A program made the translations under genes and the position numbers. Source: a bacterium (GTDB taxonomy: Bacteria; Armatimonadota; Fimbriimonadia; Fimbriimonadales; Fimbriimonadaceae). Taken from it: DNA of 64,000 bases. Below the pieces are notes generated by a model. That model was not told the DNA's origin, made no database searches, and saw only the letters and a program-made list of their open reading frames with translations. Of this stretch, positions 58,103-64,000 are shown piece by piece (the stretch's first letter is position 1; each line of letters starts with the position of its first letter). The DNA is taken from positions 78,321 through 142,320 of the forward strand of contig PNMZ01000007.1 of assembly GCA_013823945.1 (NCBI GenBank), given 5' to 3'.

Positions 58103-60052
58103 ATGAGCAAGCAGTATTACGTCACGACGCCGATTTATTACGTGAATTCGGTTCCGCATGTCGGTCATGCGTTGACGATGTTGGCTTGTGATGTGAGCAA
58201 GAATTATCGAGAGATGCGGGGTGAGAAGGGTTACTTTTTGACGGGGACGGACGAGAATGGGCTTAAAGTAAAGGAGGCGGCGGAAGCGGCAGGTGAAGAC
58301 CCGATGGTGTTTGTTGATCGGATTAGCCAGACATTTCAAGTTTGCGCGGATGAGTTGAATGTGGATTACGATGTTTTTTTCCGTACGACTAGCGAGCAAC
58401 ATCGGAAGGCGGTTCAGCGGTTGTTCGAGGTGATTCGGGACAAGGGCTATATCTATTTGGACAAGTATGAGGGGTGGTACGACGTGAGTGCGGAGACTTT
58501 TGTGCGGGAGAGTGAATTGGTGGATGGTAAATCCCCGGATGGGAATGAAGTTCGGTGGGTGGAGGAGGAAAACTGGTTCTTTCAGTTGTCGGCGTTTGGG
58601 GATCGGTTGTTGGAGAAGATTGCGGCAGAGCCGGAGTGGTTGTTGCCCCAGGGCAGGCAAAATGAAGTAGTGAGCTTTATTAAGCAGGGGCTGAGGGATA
58701 TCTGTATCACACGGGCGAATCCGGGTTGGGGGATTCCAGTTCCTGGCGATGACAGCAAGGTCATTTATGTTTGGTTTGATGCATTGATCAATTACTTGGC
58801 GGCTACTGGCTGGCCGGACGGGGACTGGGAATCGCTTTGGCCAGCGGATGTCCATTGGATGGCCAAGGAGATCTTTACACGGTTCCATGCGACTTTGTGG
58901 CCGGCCATGTTAATGGCGGCAGATTTGCCTCTGCCGAAGACGGTGATTGCGCATGGTTGGTTTGTTTTTGGGGATAGCAAGATGAGCAAGAGCAAAGGGA
59001 ATGTGATTGCTCCGGCGGATTTGCTCACGTTCTTTACGGATAAGGCGGGATGTCGGGCGGATATTGCGAAGGATGTTGCGCGGTTCACTTTGGTGCGGGC
59101 ATTGCCTTATGACGGCGACACGAATTACACGTGGGAGGAGATTGGGCGGATTTATAATGCGGATTTGGCGAACGATTTGGGAAATGCTCTGAACCGGAGC
59201 TTGAGCATGGCGCATAAGTTTTCGGCGGGGGTGATGCCGGGAGATGGGGTTGAGGCATCGGCGGTTGAGGCGATTGAAGCAGCGCGGCACAGGGCGGAAC
59301 GGGCGATGGAGTTGCTCAAATTGGATGAGTTTGCGGCGGCGGGGATTGACTTGATTCGGTGGTTGAACAAGTACATTGATGACCGCGCCCCTTGGGCTTT
59401 GGCGAAGAACGAGGATTCGAGTTTGGGGGCGGTGGTTGCTTCCATGCTGGCGGTGGTAGCGAATGCGGCGGTTTTGTTGCATCCCGTTATTCCGACTACA
59501 GCAGCAGAAATTTTGCGGCAGTTGGGCGTAGGAGACGTGACGGAATGGGAACGAATTGGCGGGGACTTGGTGCCAGCGGGAACTCAGTTGGGTTCTCCGG
59601 AGCCGATATTCCCGAGATTGGATAAGACAGTTATGGAAGAAATGAAACCAGGAGCGGCGGTTGATCAGCCGAACGACAAGAAAGATGAGAAGAAGCCGAA
59701 GGCGAAGGGATTGCCGGAGCCAGCGGCGGAAATTGAGTTTCCGGATTTGATGAATATTGATTTTCGGGTTGGTCGAGTGATCGAGGCGGAGCCGGTTGAA
59801 AAGTCGGAGAAACTGATGAAGTTGCAGGTCTTGGTGGGTACTGAGACGCGGCAGATTTTGGCGGGCATCAAGAAGAAGTATTCAGCTGAGGATTTGATTG
59901 GTCGGCAAGTGATCGTGGTGGCGAATTTGAAACCAGCGAAGTTGATGGGTATGGAAAGCCAGGGGATGCTTCTTGCGGCGGATGATGCGGACGGGGAAGC
60001 GATTTTGCTTCAACCGGATGCGGAGGCACCCGAGGGGAGCCGGGTTCACTGA
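58103..60052 (+). CDS. metG: Methionyl-tRNA synthetase with C-terminal tRNA-binding domain
   Basis: 649 residues from the ATG at 58103 (MSKQYYVTTPIYYVNSVPHV); an in-frame start at 58079 is less likely. HVGH motif at about residues 17-20, KMSKSKGN near 294, WFDALINYLAATGW in between. The N-terminal zinc knot Cys set is absent, as in the single-knot-less type. The last 110 residues (FPDLMNIDFRVGRVIEAEPV) form the CsaA-like EMAP domain, linked by a Lys-rich segment. The domain resembles the solo csaA at 4150. Confidence 0.96.
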   Translation: MSKQYYVTTPIYYVNSVPHVGHALTMLACDVSKNYREMRGEKGYFLTGTDENGLKVKEAAEAAGEDPMVFVDRISQTFQVCADELNVDYDVFFRTTSEQHRKAVQRLFEVIRDKGYIYLDKYEGWYDVSAETFVRESELVDGKSPDGNEVRWVEEENWFFQLSAFGDRLLEKIAAEPEWLLPQGRQNEVVSFIKQGLRDICITRANPGWGIPVPGDDSKVIYVWFDALINYLAATGWPDGDWESLWPADVHWMAKEIFTRFHATLWPAMLMAADLPLPKTVIAHGWFVFGDSKMSKSKGNVIAPADLLTFFTDKAGCRADIAKDVARFTLVRALPYDGDTNYTWEEIGRIYNADLANDLGNALNRSLSMAHKFSAGVMPGDGVEASAVEAIEAARHRAERAMELLKLDEFAAAGIDLIRWLNKYIDDRAPWALAKNEDSSLGAVVASMLAVVANAAVLLHPVIPTTAAEILRQLGVGDVTEWERIGGDLVPAGTQLGSPEPIFPRLDKTVMEEMKPGAAVDQPNDKKDEKKPKAKGLPEPAAEIEFPDLMNIDFRVGRVIEAEPVEKSEKLMKLQVLVGTETRQILAGIKKKYSAEDLIGRQVIVVANLKPAKLMGMESQGMLLAADDADGEAILLQPDAEAPEGSRVH

Positions 60053-60067
60053 CAAGTTGTCTTGTCA
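60050..60067 (+). terminator. Hairpin at the end of metG
   Basis: TGACAAG / CTTGTCA, 7 bp with loop TTGT, overlapping the stop codon itself. CTTT follows; weak terminator. Confidence 0.5.
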
Positions 60068-60187
60068 CTTTGGCTCGTCATTTGATCATTTGAACCGTAT
60101 TGCTCCCTCCAAAGTCCCCTGCTCTTGTACGGGACAGACTCCATTTAAGCAACTCCAGAATGAATCACACCTACCTCACCCCCTAGA

Positions 60188-60213
60188 CCCCTCTCCATTA
60201 AAGCGGAGAGGGG
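60188..60213. repeat. C/G-rich palindrome similar to the 4.1-6.7 kb elements
   Basis: CCCCTCTCC / GGAGAGGGG, 9 bp, loop ATTAAAGC, preceded by cctcaccccctaga. The spacer 60053-60255 holds nothing else recognisable. A diverged member of the family, far from the others. Confidence 0.55.
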
Positions 60214-60255
60214 GAACTTCGGGCTCGCTCTAAGTCGAGATTTATAGTCGTGATT

Positions 60256-61185
60256 CTAAGAATTGTTTACTGCCCAGCATGCGGCTCCGTTTTCGAGTGG
60301 GGGTTCGACATTACATTTGTCGAATTTTTGGGGGCAGCGGGGGGCGAAGGGGCAGCCGGCGGGGAGATCTGAGAGAAGAGGTGGCTGTCCGCCGATGGTG
60401 AGGAGTCGATCTTTGCCAGGGGTGGGGATGCTTTCAAGGAGTGCATGGGTGTATGGGTGGCGGGCCGTTCGGAGGACTTGAGTCACGGGGCCGGATTCGA
60501 CGACTCGTCCGGCATAGAACACGCTGACGCGGTCGGCGACGCTGCCGATGACTCCGATATCGTGACTGATGAGGGCGACGGCGGTGCCTTCTTCGGCTTG
60601 GAGTTGATTGAGGAGGCGAAGAATTTGGGCTTGGAGAGTGACATCGAGGGCGGTTGTTGGTTCGTCGGCGATGAGGACTTTGGGTTTGGAGATGAAGGCG
60701 ATGGCGATAACGACGCGTTGGCGTTGCCCGCCGGACATTTGGTGGGGGTATTTGCGGGCGGAGTCTTCGGGAGAGGGTACGCCTACGGTGCGGAGCATTT
60801 CGACAGCTTGTCGCCGGGCTTCTTTCTTTGGGGTTTTTTTGTGAAGTTGGAGGACTTCGGCGATTTGATCACCGACGCGCATGAGGGGGTTGAGGCTGGT
60901 GAATGGGTCTTGCATGACGAGGCTTATTTCTTGGCCTCGGATGGTGCGCCATTGAGCGGGTGTGTAGTGTGTAAGGTCGTGTCCGGCGAGTTTGATTGAT
61001 CCCTGGGTGATTTTTCCGCCAGGAGGGAGCATGCCCATGATGGCCAGTCCGGTCATAGATTTGCCGCAGCCGGATTCTCCAACGATACCGAGGGTTTCTT
61101 GCGAATCGACGGTGAGGTTGACTCCGCGAAGGATGGGGGTGCCGTTGATTTCGACGTGGAGATTTTCGACTTCGAGGAGGGGCAT
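60256..61185 (-). CDS. Oligopeptide/dipeptide ABC transporter ATP-binding protein (OppD/DppD type)
   Basis: 309 residues. Walker [18 protein letters not shown] near residues 33-49, signature [17 protein letters not shown] near 150, Walker [14 protein letters not shown]. The C-terminal oligopeptide extension has the Fe-S-like cysteine set ([15 protein letters not shown]). In normal loci it lies with OppA, B, C and F; here it stands alone between metG and a response regulator, so partners must be elsewhere. Confidence 0.92.
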   Translation of the reverse strand: MPLLEVENLHVEINGTPILRGVNLTVDSQETLGIVGESGCGKSMTGLAIMGMLPPGGKITQGSIKLAGHDLTHYTPAQWRTIRGQEISLVMQDPFTSLNPLMRVGDQIAEVLQLHKKTPKKEARRQAVEMLRTVGVPSPEDSARKYPHQMSGGQRQRVVIAIAFISKPKVLIADEPTTALDVTLQAQILRLLNQLQAEEGTAVALISHDIGVIGSVADRVSVFYAGRVVESGPVTQVLRTARHPYTHALLESIPTPGKDRLLTIGGQPPLLSDLPAGCPFAPRCPQKFDKCNVEPPLENGAACWAVNNS

Positions 61186-61211
61186 TGACTTTGTATTATG
61201 ACCGCGTTTTT

Positions 61212-61217
61212 TATAAT
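61212..61217 (+). promoter_or_regulatory. Possible -10 box of the response-regulator gene
   Basis: TATAAT on the plus strand, about 26 bp before the ATG at 61243. TTGACT at 61185-61190 is 21 bp upstream, too far for a normal -35 spacing, so the promoter call is weak. Confidence 0.35.
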
Positions 61218-61242
61218 GGTCGGCTTGTGTATACTGGCGGGC

Positions 61243-61905
61243 ATGTCGTCAACCATCCGTGTTGTCATTGCTGATGATGAACCGGCGTATCGAAACGCCA
61301 TTCAGCGAACGCTTACCCTGATGCCCGAATGTCAGATTTTGGGCATCTGCAAGGACGGTCAGGAGGCGCTTGATATTGCGCTGGCTGATCCTCCTGATGT
61401 TTTGCTGACCGATATTAACATGCCCCGCATGGACGGCATCGAATTGATGCGGCGTGTGTTAAAGAAAGAGAAGGACATCCAGGTGGTTGTCCTGACGATT
61501 AATGAAGAAGACGAGGTTGTCTTCGAGGCTTTCCGGGCGGGGGCTTTGGGTTATTTGCTCAAGACGTCAACTCCGCAGGAAGTGATTGACGCGATTCGGC
61601 TTGCTCACCGTGGTGAGGCCAAGATTACGCCACGAATTGCGACAAAGGTAATTGAGGACTTCCGTCGGGTGAAAGATGACGACGAAACGGACGACACTGA
61701 GTTGTACGTTTTGAGTGATCGCGAGACGGAGATTTTGGAACTGATTGCGAAAGGCATGCGAAACAAGGAGATTGCGAATCACTTGAGCATTGCCGAGAAA
61801 ACGGTTAAGAACCATGTGAGTAACATCCTGAAGGCGTTGCAGGTGAACTCCCGAACTGAAGCAGCGATGAAGGCCGTGCGGGCCAAGTTGGTCCCGGGAA
61901 ACTGA
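61243..61905 (+). CDS. NarL/FixJ-family response regulator
   Basis: 220 residues from the ATG at 61243 (MSSTIRVVIADDEPAYRNAI). Receiver domain with the acidic pocket DDE at 11-13, phospho-Asp at about 56 in LLTDINMPRMDG and Lys at about 107 in GYLLKTSTPQ. LuxR-type HTH from about residue 158 (LSDRETEILELIAKGMRNKE, IAEKTVKNHVSNILKAL). No histidine kinase is adjacent, so the input is unknown. Followed by a strong terminator. Confidence 0.93.
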   Translation: MSSTIRVVIADDEPAYRNAIQRTLTLMPECQILGICKDGQEALDIALADPPDVLLTDINMPRMDGIELMRRVLKKEKDIQVVVLTINEEDEVVFEAFRAGALGYLLKTSTPQEVIDAIRLAHRGEAKITPRIATKVIEDFRRVKDDDETDDTELYVLSDRETEILELIAKGMRNKEIANHLSIAEKTVKNHVSNILKALQVNSRTEAAMKAVRAKLVPGN

Positions 61906-61926
61906 CCGCTGACAACACGGATGAAG

Positions 61927-61961
61927 AGGGCTCTGGCTGGTAAGCCGGGGCCCTATTTTTT
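61927..61961 (+). terminator. Intrinsic terminator after the response regulator
   Basis: 12-bp stem AGGGCTCTGGCT / AGCCGGGGCCCT (two G-T pairs), loop GGTA, then ATTTTTT. Confidence 0.93.
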
Positions 61962-62016
61962 CGTTGCGAGATTGGGGCTTGAAACTCGGCTTTGTTGTGA
62001 GGGGTAGATTGGGTTT

Positions 62017-62538
62017 GTGAAGGAACTGAAAGTTGGGGCGGTTGAGGCGGTTTTTCGGAATGTGGAGTTAGATTTTGGTTTGGTGGTAGAGAGTTTTGAG
62101 ATTCGGGGCAGCGGGGCGACGGTTGATTTGAAGAGCGGTGGATTGCAGTTACCGAGTCCGGGGCATGCGAAGGCAGTGGTGACGGAGGGGGCAATTCAGG
62201 CGCTACTGACGAAGCAGGCTCCGGCGCAGGTACGGGATTTTTCGGTGCAGATTTCGGGGGGTCTGATTTATGTTGAGGCGAAGGCTCAGGTTGTGGTGAC
62301 GATTCCGGTGAAGGCGGTTTGTACGATTGAGATTCGGGATGGGAAGCGGTTGGAGGTGGTTTTGAAGCAGGCGGATGTTCTGGGGGGGGCGGCGAAGAAT
62401 TTGATTGAGAGTCAGCTGGATAAGATCAATCCGATTTTTGATGTGGCGGATTTGCCGATCGAGGTGAATTTGTTGAGTGTTGAGGCGGATGGAGGGCGGG
62501 TGGTAGTTTTGGGTGATGTGGTTGGGGTTCGGCGATAG
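62017..62538 (+). CDS. LmeA-like (DUF2993) lipid-binding-type protein
   Basis: 173 residues from GTG 62017. LQLPSPGHAKAVVTEGAIQA, then VQISGGLIYVEAKAQVVVTI and IPVKAVCTIEIRDGKRLEVV, with an LGGAAKNLIESQLDKINPIF helix: the DUF2993 pattern, whose members bind phospholipid in the mycobacterial envelope. No clear signal peptide, unlike many relatives. Solitary. Confidence 0.75.
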   Translation: MKELKVGAVEAVFRNVELDFGLVVESFEIRGSGATVDLKSGGLQLPSPGHAKAVVTEGAIQALLTKQAPAQVRDFSVQISGGLIYVEAKAQVVVTIPVKAVCTIEIRDGKRLEVVLKQADVLGGAAKNLIESQLDKINPIFDVADLPIEVNLLSVEADGGRVVVLGDVVGVRR

Positions 62539-62628
62539 ATTTTTCGGAGAATTCTGATTGGTTACTGATCCGGGAGGGATGGTTTTGACTGGGCGTTGAT
62601 CATTCTGATTTGATTTTTGAGATTTAGC

Positions 62629-63519
62629 ATGAGTGTTGTAGACTGGGGGTGTATGGAGTGTCGTTTGCAGTGGTGTGGTTCTTGGGGTTATTCTGCGATA
62701 GCTTTGACTCGTAAGTTACTGAGTTACTATGTTCGCGCTCGTTACTATGCGGCGATACTTGGGAATTGGACGAGTGTTGATCCTCTTTGGCCTTCTGAGA
62801 TGGCGTATGGGTATGTCGAGAACAGGGTGATGACGGCGAGCGATCCGAGTGGAAGACAGGCAATTTACCCGTCGCCGATTCATGGTGGCACTACTAGCAG
62901 GTTTGGCCTCACTCCGCCAGAATCCATGTATGACTGTTGCGATCCAGTATTGAGGAAGAAATGGAATCAATTTATCTACCAGTACTGTAATAAGTGCTAT
63001 TGGCAAAAATATCCGGATGAGACTTGCAAACGAAATTGCAATATGTGGGCTTCTGGCTACTACAGGCTTTGCAAAGGCGAACACGGCCCAGGGAATTGGC
63101 GACCTGGATTGGATGGTCAAGTCTTCCCATGGAAAGAACCGTCGCATTTTGGCTTCGGTGGAGGAACTCCAACAATTTCGAGCCAAAAGCCACCAGTTGC
63201 TCCTATTGCATCTAGAGGAAAAAACTTCTTAAGAGAGTCGGACTGTTGGAATGAAGCAACAGAGTATACAAAGTATGCTACGAGAAGTATTGATATCACC
63301 TGGGTGCAAAGTACCATTTCAATTTGGGAACTTGCTTGTAAGAGATGCTGCAAGTTCGCTATTAATCCTCAAGGATGTATTAACAGCTGTGCTGGCACAG
63401 CTTTGCAACTTCGGGCATTTAATGTTCCATCCATTGGAAGCCGAGTGCAACCAGGTAAGACCGTTCCACCAATTAGCAGCTCAACTGCAGACAAACCTGC
63501 AGTTATACGGACATTGTGA
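62629..63519 (+). CDS. Rhs tip fragment with Cys-rich C-terminal domain (candidate polymorphic toxin)
   Basis: 296 residues from the ATG at 62629. Residues about 32-75 keep the Rhs-core end: YYVRARYYAAILGNWTSVDP, AYGYVENRVMTASDPSG, closely like the RARYYDP...G-F-DP...DPSG module that precedes variable toxin tips. All upstream Rhs repeats are missing, so it is an orphan tip. The roughly 215 residues after DPSG hold many Cys (YDCCDPVLRKKWNQFIYQYC, KRCCKF, INSCAG) and match no domain I know. Base composition is more AT-rich than neighbours, as in acquired DNA. The next gene overlaps by one base. Confidence 0.72.
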   Translation: MSVVDWGCMECRLQWCGSWGYSAIALTRKLLSYYVRARYYAAILGNWTSVDPLWPSEMAYGYVENRVMTASDPSGRQAIYPSPIHGGTTSRFGLTPPESMYDCCDPVLRKKWNQFIYQYCNKCYWQKYPDETCKRNCNMWASGYYRLCKGEHGPGNWRPGLDGQVFPWKEPSHFGFGGGTPTISSQKPPVAPIASRGKNFLRESDCWNEATEYTKYATRSIDITWVQSTISIWELACKRCCKFAINPQGCINSCAGTALQLRAFNVPSIGSRVQPGKTVPPISSSTADKPAVIRTL

Positions 63520-63920
63520 TGAGAAAAAACCACAAAACAGTATCATTAGTGGCCTCAGTTTTGGTGATCAGCATTGTGCTGGTATCCTGTGTGTCACCTG
63601 CGAGGAGTGATTTTACTGGTCGCTGGACCGCAGGTACCGAAAGCCAATTGGAAAAAATACCCAAGGCAAGTGCCAAGGAATTCTATTTAGTAATCGACGG
63701 CTCAAAGTCAACTTTCTGGGATGTCCCAATCCAAATCGAGAAGGAGACGAAAAGTGAGATCCGTTTTAGTACTGACAAATCCCTTGAGTTTCTATACTTC
63801 TCTGGATTTGGAACTCGGAGTGACAACAAAATTGAATTCACTGCTGAGAAGAAGGATGAAATGCTAGTGATTAGAAATTCACGTAGTGGGCTCGATATGT
63901 ATTTGAGGAAATCTAAGTGA
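63519..63920 (+). CDS. Small lipoprotein paired with the Rhs tip
   Basis: 133 residues from the ATG at 63519 (TGATG overlap); a GTG one codon before is possible. Lipoprotein signal with Cys at about residue 24 (ISIVLVSCVS). The mature domain begins DFTGRWTAG and is a short beta-barrel-like fold with alternating strands (EFYLVIDGSKSTFWDVPIQI, ...IEFTAEKKDEMLVIRNSRSG), similar to lipocalin-like DUFs. Coupled to the tip gene, it is the natural candidate for an immunity protein. This is inference from order and size. The remaining 80 bases of the window show no gene. Confidence 0.65.
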   Translation: MRKNHKTVSLVASVLVISIVLVSCVSPARSDFTGRWTAGTESQLEKIPKASAKEFYLVIDGSKSTFWDVPIQIEKETKSEIRFSTDKSLEFLYFSGFGTRSDNKIEFTAEKKDEMLVIRNSRSGLDMYLRKSK

Positions 63921-64000
63921 CTGTTAAGATGTTTATCCTGGATTGTGACGTCAAAGTGAATTGGTTGGCCCCCATGGGATGGGAGTGAGTATTTGCAGGA

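Noticed and set aside
63251..63610. Frame of 119 codons across the junction of the Rhs tip and lipoprotein genes
   Set aside because: It overlaps both real genes in another frame and has neither a signal nor a family match.
1..64000. tRNA or rRNA genes, CRISPR arrays, IS transposases, prophage genes
   Set aside because: I read all intergenic gaps and saw no cloverleaf, rRNA segment, regular spacer array or transposase/integrase motif.
63921..64000. Start of another gene at the right edge (ATG 63930)
   Set aside because: The frame stops after about 20 codons, with no ribosome site or similarity.

Overview
The window looks like a chromosomal segment of a Gram-negative-type (diderm) bacterium of the Armatimonadota, probably near Fimbriimonas. 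This rests on the DUF1559-like prepilin at 35319-36227 ([19 protein letters not shown] followed by [13 protein letters not shown], a form very common in Armatimonadota and Planctomycetota), the PEP-CTERM proteins, the pilMNOPQ type IV pilus operon with an outer-membrane secretin, and SufU-type iron-sulfur assembly. The assignment is inference. Most of the segment reads as core genome. Three stretches look accessory: 4.1-9.3 kb (palindromic repeats, a decayed hicA), 42.0-44.4 kb (PEP-CTERM, sigma54-like sites, metallothionein operon) and 62.6-63.9 kb (Rhs tip plus lipoprotein).

Layout: 1-2470 is a SUF iron-sulfur operon (sufS-sufU-sufT-Rrf2 regulator-sufA). 2467-4488 holds leftward housekeeping enzymes and csaA. 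4480-6696 contains short palindromic elements, two of them bracketed by duplicated gene ends. Peptidases follow (M32, S9 prolyl oligopeptidase, M14) with hicB and a broken hicA between them. 13460-20643 is a type IV pilus operon: ExeA-like ATPase, an excisionase-type HTH protein, PilM, N, O, P and Q, closed by a strong terminator. 21601-29129 runs leftward: crcB, a coaD-linked coiled-coil protein, coaD, a GH31 glucosidase and a four-gene TroABCD-like Zn/Mn ABC importer. 29258-39070 holds a His-tailed lipoprotein, a predicted outer-membrane protein, two FAD oxidoreductases in an operon with dapB, a prepilin, a class C beta-lactamase-like hydrolase, an ECF sigma factor and a VOC protein. 39133-48656 holds acs, two PEP-CTERM proteins, a putative sigma54-driven small RNA, a metallothionein operon and rpsO-pnp. 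48789-60052 holds gpsA, a Thr/Gly-rich TolB-like lipoprotein, two GspF/PilC-like proteins, a DnaJ membrane protein, three pseudopilin/PilX-type proteins and metG. The end has an OppD ATPase, a NarL-type regulator, an LmeA-like protein, and the Rhs tip with its lipoprotein.

How the genes work together: the envelope theme is strong (pilus alignment complex, secretin, pseudopilins, platform proteins, PEP-CTERM exports, predicted outer-membrane proteins). A metal theme recurs: SUF assembly with a Cys-bearing Rrf2 regulator, the TroABCD importer, a His-rich lipoprotein, and the leftward operon at 43183-44372. That operon encodes a Cys-rich secreted protein, a 38-residue protein with 13 cysteines (117 bp, easily missed) and a predicted outer-membrane protein split by an in-frame TGA. 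It is the best candidate for something undescribed. The second candidate is the pair of sigma54-type promoters at 42077 and 43039. One drives a PEP-CTERM gene and the other a short structured transcript that shares a leader motif and ends in its own terminator.
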